Positions 8,183 through 16,150 of a stretch of 64,000 bases of DNA are shown here, piece by piece. The stretch's first letter is position 1. Each line of letters begins with the position of its first letter. Source of the DNA: Microvirga subterranea (lineage in GTDB: Bacteria; Pseudomonadota; Alphaproteobacteria; Rhizobiales; Beijerinckiaceae). The notes under the pieces are model-generated. The model did not search any database. It saw nothing but the letters and a program-made list of their open reading frames with translations, and was not told the origin of the DNA. The DNA lies in the NCBI RefSeq assembly GCF_003350535.1, contig NZ_QQBB01000003.1:186001-250000 (forward strand), in the 5' to 3' direction. The translations under genes were made by a program, and so were the position numbers.

Positions 8183-9793
8183 ATGAATTTAGTTTGGGTC
8201 GGACGTCGCAGGACCTTGGCTTTCGTCGGCATTGCCACCTCGATCGCTATTGCGTTCGCCTCCCCCGCCGAAGCGGCGCGTCGCAAGGCGAAGCCCTCGG
8301 GCGGAGGCTACAGTCCCCCCTATGCGTCGATCGTGGTCGATTCGAAGACCGGCAAGATTCTCCAGGGCGAGAACATCGATGCTCCGCGCATCCCGGCCTC
8401 CATCACGAAGGTCATGTCCCTCTACCTGCTCTTCGAGCAGCTCGAGCGCGGCCGGATGCGCTTGGACACCCCCCTGACGGTCTCCGCCTATGCGGCGAGC
8501 CAGCCGCCGACGAAGCTTGGCCTTCGCCCGGGCTCGACGATCGAGGTCGAGGACGCCATCAAGGCCATGGTGACCCTTTCGGCCAACGACGTCTCCGTGG
8601 TGGTGGCTGAGAACGTCGCCGGCTCCGAGGACGCCTTCGCGCAGATGATGACCCGCAAGGCCCGCGAGCTCGGGATGACCTCGACCGCCTTCTACAATCC
8701 TCACGGCCTTCCCCACGACCCGCCGAACATCACTACGGCGCGGGATCTGTCGATCCTCGGCCGGGCCGTCCAGGACCGCTTCCCGAAATACTTCGCGTAT
8801 TTCTCGACCAGCTCGTTCCAGTACGGCCAGCGCACGATCCGCGGGCATAACCGGCTCCTCGGCAAGGTCGAAGGTGTCGACGGGATCAAAACCGGCTACA
8901 CGCGTCTATCCGGCTTCAACCTCCTGACCTCCGTGAATACGGACACCCGCAGCGTCGTGGCCGTGGTGCTCGGCGGCCGCTCGGGCGCCTCCCGCGACCA
9001 GAGAATGGCGTCGCTGATCGAGGATCACCTGCCCCGCGCCTACGCCGGCAACCGGACTGTCCCGCCGGTGTTGGAAGGCAGCGCCCCAGCCATGGTGGCG
9101 GAAGCCCCGGCCAAGCGTCCGGTTGATCTCACGCCGGAACCGGCGCCTGCTCCGGCCCAGGCACCCGTCAAGGTGGCTTCCGCCACCCCTCAGGCCACGG
9201 TGACCCCTTCGGCGCCGGCGCCCCAGCCGATCCCGGAGCGCAAGCCGCTCGACCTGAACGCCCTTCGTCCGGTGGTCGCCTCCGCGGCCGGCGCCAGCGG
9301 CACCACGACGCCCTCCTCGGGCCCGACCATTCGCTGGCAGAAGGGCCCCGATGCGGTCCCGCAGAACACCCAAGCCTATGCGGCCCTCCCGGCCGAGGCT
9401 GCCCCCGCCCCGGTTCAGCGCCCCGCTCTGCAGGCCAAGATCGAGGAGCGCGTTCCCGCCTCCGCGCCGGCCCCTGTGAAGACGGCGTCCGCCAAGGTGG
9501 AGCCTGCGAAGGCTGAAGAGCCGAAGAAGGTCGAGCGTCCGACCGTCACCGGTTGGGTGATCCAGCTCGGCGCCACCGACGACGAGGAGAAGGCCAAGGC
9601 CATGCTCGATGCTGCCAAGTCCAAGTCCGGCAAGGTTCTCGCCAAGGCGTCGCCCTTCACCGAGAAGGTGACGAAGGACGGCAGCACCCTCTACCGCGCC
9701 CGTTTCTCCGGCTTCGACGAGTCGGGTGCGGCGGAGCGCGCCTGCAAGACCCTCAAGAAGAGCGGCTTCGCCTGCTTCGCTTCCCGGGGCTGA
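8183..9793 (+). CDS. D-alanyl-D-alanine carboxypeptidase with C-terminal SPOR domain
   Basis: A 536-residue penicillin-binding protein of the DacA/DacF type that trims the terminal D-Ala from peptidoglycan stem peptides in the periplasm. An N-terminal signal peptide ends near AEAA (residue 32). The three active-site motifs are SITK (S73, K76), SAN (133-135) and KTG (236-238). A Pro/Ala-rich linker of roughly 170 residues (about 290-455) leads to a C-terminal SPOR domain (GWVIQLGATDDEEKAKAM onwards), which binds denuded glycan at the division septum. The catalytic-linker-SPOR layout is usual in Rhizobiales. A strong hairpin follows the stop. Confidence 0.93.
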   Translation: MNLVWVGRRRTLAFVGIATSIAIAFASPAEAARRKAKPSGGGYSPPYASIVVDSKTGKILQGENIDAPRIPASITKVMSLYLLFEQLERGRMRLDTPLTVSAYAASQPPTKLGLRPGSTIEVEDAIKAMVTLSANDVSVVVAENVAGSEDAFAQMMTRKARELGMTSTAFYNPHGLPHDPPNITTARDLSILGRAVQDRFPKYFAYFSTSSFQYGQRTIRGHNRLLGKVEGVDGIKTGYTRLSGFNLLTSVNTDTRSVVAVVLGGRSGASRDQRMASLIEDHLPRAYAGNRTVPPVLEGSAPAMVAEAPAKRPVDLTPEPAPAPAQAPVKVASATPQATVTPSAPAPQPIPERKPLDLNALRPVVASAAGASGTTTPSSGPTIRWQKGPDAVPQNTQAYAALPAEAAPAPVQRPALQAKIEERVPASAPAPVKTASAKVEPAKAEEPKKVERPTVTGWVIQLGATDDEEKAKAMLDAAKSKSGKVLAKASPFTEKVTKDGSTLYRARFSGFDESGAAERACKTLKKSGFACFASRG

Positions 9794-9802
9794 TCGCCTC
9801 AC

Positions 9803-9838
9803 GGCGACGGCGCGCGTTCCTGCGCCGTCGCCTCTTCC
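9803..9838 (+). terminator. Terminator after the carboxypeptidase gene
   Basis: The 11-base stem GGCGACGGCGC (9803-9813) pairs perfectly with 9822-9832 and is followed by TCTTCCC, a short pyrimidine run. Confidence 0.7.
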
Positions 9839-9863
9839 CAGTAACCGGATCGCGCGTGGAGTA

Positions 9864-10580
9864 TCAGCGATGTCGGCTCAGCAGAGTCTCTCTGGCTTGG
9901 TTTACACGAGCGGCCAGGTACGCCGTCCCCCCTTGGTCGGGATGGAGTTTCTTCATCAGCGTCCGATACGCTTTCTGGATCTCGTCGAGGCCCGCGCCCG
10001 GCTGAAGCCCCAGGATCTGGTAGGCCTCATCCTTCGACATTACGCCCGCCTGCGCGTGAACCCGCGTCCGCGTGTCGCGATCTCCTTGAGCGTCTTCACG
10101 CCATCCGGCAAACCGGCGATCAAGATAAGCCTCTAGGAGCGCGAGCCCTTCGGAATCGAGGGCGCTGCACTCGTCGTAGAGGCGCCTCAGAGCCGAATGA
10201 TCGAGACTGGACAGGCGCCGGCCCGCCAAGGTCCCGGCCAGGACGGCGCCTTCCATCCGGCCGGTGGCATGGTCGATCTCCATCTCGATCATTGCGGAGC
10301 GGATGCGGGAGGACCGTGGAGGCGTTCTGACCGGAATGATTCGGCGCCAGGGCTCCGGAAGGTTCAAGGCGCCCCAGCCGAGCGCCCAGGCTCCGAATCC
10401 GCCGAGGAGCAGAGCCATGTCGATCCGGCCTTTGGCGCCGAGCACGACCGCCACCCCGAGGGCTAGAATTCCGCCGACGATCTTCAGCGCCCGCGTGACC
10501 GCGGCCCTGTCCGACCGGGCATATCCCTTCGCGAACCACCAGAGCAGGGCGGCGAGCGCGATCCCGAGAAGCAGCATCAT
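9864..10580 (-). CDS. Membrane-anchored DnaJ-domain protein
   Basis: A 238-residue type III J-protein. Two hydrophobic helices at the N-terminus (LLLGIALAALLWWFAKGYA and IVGGILALGVAVVLGAKG) anchor it in the inner membrane. A middle region of unknown fold follows, and then a C-terminal J domain (about 180-238: DEAYQILGLQPGAGLDEIQKAY) with the HPD tripeptide in KKLHPDQGG that stimulates DnaK ATPase. The layout resembles TIM14/Pam18-like bacterial J-proteins more than DnaJ, because Gly/Phe and zinc-finger regions are absent. It is a single gene on the minus strand. Client or partner unknown. Confidence 0.88.
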   Translation of the reverse strand: MMLLLGIALAALLWWFAKGYARSDRAAVTRALKIVGGILALGVAVVLGAKGRIDMALLLGGFGAWALGWGALNLPEPWRRIIPVRTPPRSSRIRSAMIEMEIDHATGRMEGAVLAGTLAGRRLSSLDHSALRRLYDECSALDSEGLALLEAYLDRRFAGWREDAQGDRDTRTRVHAQAGVMSKDEAYQILGLQPGAGLDEIQKAYRTLMKKLHPDQGGTAYLAARVNQARETLLSRHR

Positions 10581-10659
10581 GAACTTATCCCCTGACCCAA
10601 CATGTGGTCCGGGAGCGGGCGCTTGTAAATGCGCTGCCTTCGAAAGCCGTGGCTCGGAG

Positions 10660-10715
10660 GAACGGCCAAAAGAAACGGCGGCCCCGAGGCCTCATCCCGT
10701 GAGGCCGTCGGAACC
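10660..10715 (-). terminator. Possible terminator after the 10739-11116 gene
   Basis: GGCCTCA (10688-10694) pairs with TGAGGCC (10700-10706), with an outer GGCGG/CCGCC pairing. On the minus strand it is followed by GCCGTTTCTTTTGG, a moderately T-rich run. Confidence 0.45.
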
Positions 10716-10738
10716 GCCGGTGCTCAACTCGCCTATGA

Positions 10739-11116
10739 TCAATGCAGGACGCGAACGATGCTGCGCTGGCTTGCCCGCTCCCAAGCCTGGACGGCCACGC
10801 CGTTGATCCCTACGTCATGTAGCCGGTCGCTCAGATCGATGAAATGACGCTCCGTTGCTTCCACATCGAATTCGATCTGGTCGTCATCCTCGTCAGTGGG
10901 AGAATTCTCTTCCTGGTCGATCTCGGAGGCGGCGAATCGCTCATAGGCGGCGGACATCTCGGCATAGGCGAACGCGACGGGAAGCGTACGGAAAATGGTG
11001 GAAAACTCCTCGTCGAGATCACCCGTTGCGAGATCGCGCATCTGGACGAGGTACCCATCCGCATGCTCGCAAACTTCATAACGCCAGTGCCGGCCTTCGG
11101 ACGCTACTAGAAGCAT
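10739..11116 (-). CDS. Conserved hypothetical acidic protein
   Basis: A 125-residue cytoplasmic protein that I do not recognise. The N-terminal half (WRYEVCEHADGYLVQMRDL) looks like a small beta sheet; the middle is strongly acidic (EIDQEENSPTDEDDDQIEF). ATG 11116 is preferred because GGAGG lies six bases upstream; an in-frame GTG at 11128 precedes it. No signal peptide or membrane segment is seen. A possible terminator follows. The codon pattern and clear ribosome site argue for a real gene. Confidence 0.7.
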   Translation of the reverse strand: MLLVASEGRHWRYEVCEHADGYLVQMRDLATGDLDEEFSTIFRTLPVAFAYAEMSAAYERFAASEIDQEENSPTDEDDDQIEFDVEATERHFIDLSDRLHDVGINGVAVQAWERASQRSIVRVLH

Positions 11117-11196
11117 CGCCACCTCCACTCAACTGAACTGCTGAGCAAATGCGAATCGCGGCTGTGCGGTTCCAAAGGGCGGTTTAGGGAAAAAGG

Positions 11197-11451
11197 CTAA
11201 CGGCTCACGCCGACTTCCGCGCGCACTCGTCCGCCGATGCGGACCTTCGTTCCGTTGCCGAGATCGACGAAGCCGGCTTCGCCTCCGGCAAGTCGCTCAT
11301 CGCTCTGCCTTTCGGCCGTTCCCCTTCGATCCCTCTCGCATCCGGGAGGCAACTGAACGCGCACGCCGGGCGGCGCATCGGGGATGCGGCACTCTTTCGC
11401 AAGGGTCGGAGCGGCGGCAAGCAACATGAACGGGACGATGACCAAGCGCAT
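11197..11451 (-). CDS. Small secreted/periplasmic hypothetical protein
   Basis: An 84-residue protein with a clear signal peptide, MRLVIVPFMLLAAAPTLA, likely cleaved after ALA at residue 18. The mature part has two cysteines (KEC and PGC), which may form a disulfide, an Arg-rich middle, and a C-terminal VDLGNGTKVRIGGRVRAEV that could be two beta strands. I do not know the family. It sits between DUF1489 and unrelated genes and shows no operon partner. Confidence 0.65.
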   Translation of the reverse strand: MRLVIVPFMLLAAAPTLAKECRIPDAPPGVRVQLPPGCERDRRGTAERQSDERLAGGEAGFVDLGNGTKVRIGGRVRAEVGVSR

Positions 11452-11474
11452 GGAATGTCTCCGACTAACCTATG

Positions 11475-11912
11475 TTAAAGCAGACCGAGTTCGGCGAGCT
11501 CGCGACGCATGTCCTCCGGCATGACGGCGAGATCTCCGGCATTCGCGTCGATGTCGCGCGGTGCGTCTTTGACCGTGAGGTAGCGCCAGCCCTGAAACGG
11601 CCTGTAGGGACGCGGCTCCACCGGCACGATCGTCGGCTCGAGCACGAGATGGCAGCGACCGATGCCCTCGCCGTCGGTGAACGGCCTCACGTCGAGAAGC
11701 GTCTGCCGGCACGCGACCTGTCCGCGGATCACCCAGAACAGGGAGCCGCCGTCGAGCAGCTCGTCGACCCGCTTGGGCACCATGCGCGTCGTGTGGGTCT
11801 GCTCGTAGTCCCGCCCGAGGCGGCGGTAATGCGAGCGGTTCTCCTCGATCCATTCCTCGAGATCGGTGATCGAGTCGCAGCCGACGCAGAGCTTGATGAG
11901 ATGCAGGGACAT
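11475..11912 (-). CDS. DUF1489 family protein
   Basis: A 145-residue cytoplasmic protein of DUF1489, a family almost confined to alphaproteobacteria and of unknown function. MSLHLIKLCVGCDSITDLEEW at the N-terminus and FWVIRGQVACRQTLLDVRPF in the middle are the family hallmarks. The start is placed at the ATG whose product begins like homologues (MSLHLIKL); a TTG at 11924 is an alternative. It lies about 50 bases downstream of the biotin carboxylase gene on the same strand and may be co-transcribed with it. Confidence 0.88.
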   Translation of the reverse strand: MSLHLIKLCVGCDSITDLEEWIEENRSHYRRLGRDYEQTHTTRMVPKRVDELLDGGSLFWVIRGQVACRQTLLDVRPFTDGEGIGRCHLVLEPTIVPVEPRPYRPFQGWRYLTVKDAPRDIDANAGDLAVMPEDMRRELAELGLL

Positions 11913-11966
11913 GCGATTGTTCAACCACGCGGTGGCGGACCCGGAAACCGGGCGATGCGCCGCAGG

Positions 11967-13967
11967 TCATTCCTCCGTTTTCAGAACGATCAGCCGCGCG
12001 CCTTCCGCCACCTGCGTGCCGGGTTCGGCGGCGATCTCCGCCACTTCGCCGTCCGCAGGCGCGACGAGCGCGTGCTCCATCTTCATGGCTTCGACGATGG
12101 CGAGGCGCTGCCCCTTCTCGACCTTGTCGCCCGGCTTGACGAAGAGCGCGATGAGCTTGCCGTGCATGGGCGCCTTGATGGAGTCGCCGCCATCCATGTG
12201 TTCGAGATCGACGTCGAAGGGATCATGCAGCGCCACGCGTGTCTGCCGGCCGGCGTTGAGCACGATGACGCCGTCGTCCGTCACGACGAAATTACGCGGG
12301 TCGCGCTGCATGTAGTCGCCGACGAGGTGCGAAGTGCCATCCGCCCAATGGATGACGACATCCATTGCGGTATGCGTCGCTCGCGGGTCCGGCCATTCGA
12401 CCGTCACGTCGATGCGCTCGCCGTCCACCATGACGGGAAAGCCCTGGCGCCGCTGCCCGGCCAACTGGAATGCATCGTGGTCGTCCCATGGAGATTCGAC
12501 GCCGCCCTGCACCGTCGACTTGTACTGGCGCGTGTCGAAATCCTGTTCCAGAAGCCTCAGAACGCCAAGGCGAACCGATTCCGGGTCTGCCGCCTTTGGC
12601 ACCGCGCCGAGTGCATCGAGATGCCTGTCGATGTAGCCGGTGTCGAACTGCCCGGTCCTGAACTCCTCCGCCTCGCAGAGCTTCTTCAGGAATGCGACGT
12701 TCGTCTTCGGTCCGGCAACGATCGTGTCGCCCAACGCCTCCGCAAGATGCGCAAGCGCCTCGTGGCGGGTCGCGCCATGGGCGATCACCTTGGCGATCAT
12801 CGGATCGTAATAGGGCGTCACCTCGTCGCCCGGCTGCACGCCGGTGTCGATGCGAAGCCCCTCGCCTTCCGGAAAGTCGAGCGCCCAGAGCTTGCCGGTC
12901 GACGGCAGGAACTCCCGCTCCGGGTCCTCGGCATAGAGGCGCGCCTCGACCGCGTGACCATGGATTTCCAGGTCGTCCTGGTTGAAGGGCAGCCACTCGC
13001 CGGACGCGACACGGAATTGCAGCTCGACGAGGTCGAGACCTGTGATCGCCTCGGTGACCGGGTGCTCGACCTGAAGGCGCGTGTTCATCTCCATGAAGTA
13101 GAACCGGTCCGGCCGCAGCCCTTCCCGCCCGTCGGCGATGAACTCGACGGTGCCTGCGCCCACATAGCCGACGGCGCGGGCCGCCTCGACGGCGGCCTTG
13201 CCCATGATCTCGCGCATCTCGGGCGGCATGCCGGGCGCGGGCGCCTCCTCGATCACCTTCTGGTGGCGACGCTGGAGTGAGCAGTCGCGCTCGAAGAGAT
13301 GCACCACGTTGCCTTCCTGGTCGGCGAAGACCTGGATCTCGATGTGGCGCGGCGCGAGGATGTACTTCTCCACCAGCACGCGCGGATCGCCGAAGGCGTT
13401 TTGCGCCTCGCGCTGGGCGCTCTCGAGGGCGGCGTCGAAATCGGCCGCCTTCTCGACCCGGCGCATGCCCTTGCCGCCGCCGCCGGCGACCGCCTTGATG
13501 AGAACCGGATAGCCGATCTCGTAAGCTTTCTGGCGCAGGAAATCCGGATCCTGCTTGGAGCCGTGGTAGCCCGGCACGACCGGCACGCCGGCCTGCTGGA
13601 CGAGCGCCTTGGCGGCGTCCTTGAGGCCCATGGCCTTGATGGCGGCCGCCGGCGGGCCGACGAAGACGATCCCGTTCTCGGCGCAGGCCTCGGCGAACTC
13701 GGCCCGCTCGGACAGGAAGCCGTAGCCCGGATGGATGCAGGCCGCTCCAGTCGCCTTCGCGACCTCCAGGATCCTGTCGATCCGCAGATAGCTCTCGCGG
13801 GCGGGCGCCGGACCGATGAGATGGGCCTCGTCGGCCATCCGGACGAAGAGCGCATCGGCATCCGCCTCGGAATAGACCGCGATCGTGCGCATTCCGAGCC
13901 GTTTCGCGGTGCGAATGATGCGGCAGGCGATCTCGCCGCGGTTGGCGATCAGGACAGACTCAAGCAC
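11967..13967 (-). CDS. mccA: Biotin-dependent acyl-CoA carboxylase alpha subunit, methylcrotonyl-CoA carboxylase type
   Basis: A 666-residue subunit holding biotin carboxylase and biotin carrier. The biotin carboxylase domain (1-450) starts MLESVLIANRGEIACRIIRT, with the ATP Gly-rich loop AVAGGGGKGMRRVE and the catalytic ERDCSLQRRHQKVIEEAP. The carrier domain at the C-terminus carries EAMKMEH with the biotinylated Lys at 629. The segment AMGLKDAAKALVQQAGVPVV after the first lobe resembles MCC alpha subunits of leucine degradation more than propionyl-CoA carboxylase. The beta subunit is not in the window, so an acetyl- or propionyl-CoA role cannot be excluded. Confidence 0.82.
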   Translation of the reverse strand: MLESVLIANRGEIACRIIRTAKRLGMRTIAVYSEADADALFVRMADEAHLIGPAPARESYLRIDRILEVAKATGAACIHPGYGFLSERAEFAEACAENGIVFVGPPAAAIKAMGLKDAAKALVQQAGVPVVPGYHGSKQDPDFLRQKAYEIGYPVLIKAVAGGGGKGMRRVEKAADFDAALESAQREAQNAFGDPRVLVEKYILAPRHIEIQVFADQEGNVVHLFERDCSLQRRHQKVIEEAPAPGMPPEMREIMGKAAVEAARAVGYVGAGTVEFIADGREGLRPDRFYFMEMNTRLQVEHPVTEAITGLDLVELQFRVASGEWLPFNQDDLEIHGHAVEARLYAEDPEREFLPSTGKLWALDFPEGEGLRIDTGVQPGDEVTPYYDPMIAKVIAHGATRHEALAHLAEALGDTIVAGPKTNVAFLKKLCEAEEFRTGQFDTGYIDRHLDALGAVPKAADPESVRLGVLRLLEQDFDTRQYKSTVQGGVESPWDDHDAFQLAGQRRQGFPVMVDGERIDVTVEWPDPRATHTAMDVVIHWADGTSHLVGDYMQRDPRNFVVTDDGVIVLNAGRQTRVALHDPFDVDLEHMDGGDSIKAPMHGKLIALFVKPGDKVEKGQRLAIVEAMKMEHALVAPADGEVAEIAAEPGTQVAEGARLIVLKTEE

Positions 13968-14138
13968 GTTCCATTCCCTCGTCCGGAGCCGTTCGGCCCA
14001 TTTGCCGATCAGCTAGAGCAAAACCAGCGCGTCTTGTCACCTGCGATCGTTCCCAGAACCTTCGAACCCACCGAAGGCGTTCTGTTCTCCTCTTTGGGAT
14101 GACCGGACGGGTGTACGAGAGAGTATTCACATCACCCC

Positions 14139-14188
14139 TTGCGAACCGTGCAGGAGCGCGCTAGCTTCTACTTGCAAATGGATTGCAA
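14139..14188 (+). promoter_or_regulatory. mntH promoter with Mur-like operator
   Basis: A -35 (TTGCGA, 14139-14144), 17-base spacer and -10 (TAGCTT, 14162-14167) precede TTGCAA-N5-TTGCAA (14172-14188), a perfect palindrome at the expected start of transcription. In Rhizobiales, the manganese-sensing Fur homologue Mur represses metal importer genes at TGCAA-type inverted repeats, so manganese repression of this Nramp gene is likely. Confidence 0.55.
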
Positions 14189-14201
14189 CTGCAGAAGTGC
14201 C

Positions 14202-15548
14202 ATGGACGCCCTGACCCCACCTCCCCCCGCTCCAGACGCCGGATGGCGCAACGCCCGGACGACCCTGTCCCTGCCGGAGGTGAGCCGCTCCATCAGCGTC
14301 AGGCCGGGGTCGAAATGGCGCCGCATGGCCGCCTTCCTCGGGCCGGGCTATCTGGTGGCGGTCGGCTACATGGACCCGGGCAACTGGGCGACCTCGCTCG
14401 CGGGCGGCTCGAAATACGGTTACGCCCTCCTGTCCGTAGCCCTGATCTCCAACATCATGGCGATCATCCTCCAGGCCCTCTGCGCCCGCCTTGCGATCGC
14501 TACGGGACGAGACCTTGCGCAGGCCTGTAGCGACGCTTATCCGCGCCCGGTCTCCTGGGTCCTCTGGGCGCTGGCTGAGCTTGCCATCTGCGCGACCGAC
14601 CTCGCCGAGGTGATCGGCACCGCCATCGGCCTCAACCTGCTGTTCGGCATTCCGCTCGAGATCGGTGTGATCATCACGGCGCTCGACGTATTCCTGATTC
14701 TCTACCTTCAGAACCTGGGCTTCCGCTGGATCGAGGCCTTCGTTATCACCCTGCTCGGCGTGATCGCCGTGTGCTTCGGAATCCAGATCGCCCTGGCCGA
14801 CCCCGACTGGGCCGGGGTCATCCGCGGGTTCGCGCCGACGACGGAGATCGTCAGCAACCCCGACATGCTCTACCTGGCCCTGGGCATTCTCGGCGCCACG
14901 GTCATGCCGCACAATCTCTATCTCCATTCCGGCATCGTGCAGACCCGCGCCTATGGGGAGACGCTGCCGGAGCGGCGCGAGGCGCTGCGCTACGCCACGA
15001 TCGACTCGACCGTCGCGCTGATGTTCGCGCTCACCATCAATGCCTCGCTGCTCATCCTGGCGGCGGCCGCCTTCCATCATACGGGACGGACGGACATCGC
15101 GGAGATCGGGGAGGCGCATACCCTGCTGGAGCCTCTGCTCGGCGCTGCCATCGCGCCGACCCTCTTCGGCATCGCCCTGCTCTGCTGCGGCCTCAACTCG
15201 ACGGTCACGGCCACCATGGCCGGCCAGATCGTTATGGAGGGCTTCATCAACTTCCGCATGCCGCCCTGGGCGCGGCGCCTGATCACCCGCGGCCTCGCGA
15301 TCGTCCCGGCGGCGGTCGTGACCGTCGCCTATGGCGAGAGCGGCACCGCGCGCCTGCTGATTCTCAGCCAGGTGGTGCTCAGCCTCCAACTCCCATTTGC
15401 AGTCATTCCGCTCGTCACCATGACGGCCTCGAAGGCGAAGATGGGCGCGCTCGTGGCGCCGCGCTGGCTCACCGCCGTCGCAGCGCTCATCGCGGCCGTC
15501 ATCGTGGTGCTGAACGTAAAGCTGGTCGCGGACTTCGTACTGGGCTAG
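14202..15548 (+). CDS. mntH: Nramp-family divalent metal (Mn2+) transporter
   Basis: A 448-residue inner-membrane importer of Mn2+/Fe2+ coupled to protons. The metal-binding motif DPGNW lies in the first helix ([14 protein letters not shown]) and the second motif MPHNLYLHS in helix 6. About eleven hydrophobic segments are present, as expected for LeuT-fold Nramp proteins. An in-frame upstream extension to 14139 would run through the promoter and operator, so the ATG at 14202 is chosen. The gene appears monocistronic, and a Mur-like palindrome sits 14 bases before the start. Confidence 0.93.
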   Translation: MDALTPPPPAPDAGWRNARTTLSLPEVSRSISVRPGSKWRRMAAFLGPGYLVAVGYMDPGNWATSLAGGSKYGYALLSVALISNIMAIILQALCARLAIATGRDLAQACSDAYPRPVSWVLWALAELAICATDLAEVIGTAIGLNLLFGIPLEIGVIITALDVFLILYLQNLGFRWIEAFVITLLGVIAVCFGIQIALADPDWAGVIRGFAPTTEIVSNPDMLYLALGILGATVMPHNLYLHSGIVQTRAYGETLPERREALRYATIDSTVALMFALTINASLLILAAAAFHHTGRTDIAEIGEAHTLLEPLLGAAIAPTLFGIALLCCGLNSTVTATMAGQIVMEGFINFRMPPWARRLITRGLAIVPAAVVTVAYGESGTARLLILSQVVLSLQLPFAVIPLVTMTASKAKMGALVAPRWLTAVAALIAAVIVVLNVKLVADFVLG

Positions 15549-15650
15549 CCATACGGCTTGGGATCACGATGGAACATCGTTTCGATAGGGCTTTCGCTCG
15601 GGAGGGCTTTGTGGCAGATCGCTCTGCCCTGTTCCTGAACCGCTGCACCC

Positions 15651-16109
15651 ATGATTTCCGTTCGAAAATCCCGATCCGCCGACCTGCCGACGATGTTCAC
15701 CATCTGGCATGAGGCCGTGCGCGCCACGCACACGTTCCTCACGGATGCCGATATCGAATTCTTCGCGACGCAGGTCCGCGACCTCTACCTTCCGTCCCAG
15801 CCATTTTGGGTGGCCGTCGGCAACAGCGACGAGCCGCTGGGCTTCATGGGAATGACGGACGCAACGATAGATTCGCTCTTCGTGCATCCGGCACAGCATG
15901 GGAGGGGTATCGGGACCGCCCTCGTGACCCATGCGGCGTCGCGCGCCGACGAACTGATGGTCGACGTGAACGAGCAGAATGAAGGCGCCTGTGCATTCTA
16001 CCGAAAGCTCGGGTTCCGTCAGATCGGGCGTTCGGAACTCGATCCCTCCGGGAAGCCGTTTCCGATCCTGCATCTCGTCCGCAGCCGCTCGGGGCCCGGC
16101 GCGAGCTGA
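15651..16109 (+). CDS. GNAT family N-acetyltransferase
   Basis: A 152-residue single GNAT domain, similar in layout to E. coli YjaB. VRKSRSADLPTMFTIWHEAV forms the N-terminal strand and helix, IDSLFVHPAQHGRGIGTALV carries the acetyl-CoA pyrophosphate loop (Q/RxxGxG/A as QHGRGIG), and NEQNEGACAFYRKLGF is the typical C-terminal helix. It should acetylate a small molecule or a protein N-terminus; the acceptor is unknown. It is read in the same direction as mntH about 100 bases downstream and converges on valS, from which it is separated by a hairpin. Confidence 0.88.
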   Translation: MISVRKSRSADLPTMFTIWHEAVRATHTFLTDADIEFFATQVRDLYLPSQPFWVAVGNSDEPLGFMGMTDATIDSLFVHPAQHGRGIGTALVTHAASRADELMVDVNEQNEGACAFYRKLGFRQIGRSELDPSGKPFPILHLVRSRSGPGAS

Positions 16110-16118
16110 TCACATGGA

Positions 16119-16142
16119 AAGGGCCGCTGCGAAGCGGCCCTC
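16119..16142. terminator. Bidirectional terminator between the GNAT gene and valS
   Basis: GGGCCGCT (16121-16128) pairs with AGCGGCCC (16133-16140) across a GCGA loop. It lies between two convergent stops; on the minus strand CTTTCC follows. Confidence 0.65.
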
Positions 16143-16150
16143 ATCACATC

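Noticed and set aside
11967-13967. Assignment as propionyl-CoA carboxylase alpha subunit (pccA)
   Set aside because: The first-lobe segment after residue 110 fits methylcrotonyl-CoA carboxylase better. This is kept as the leading but not certain call.
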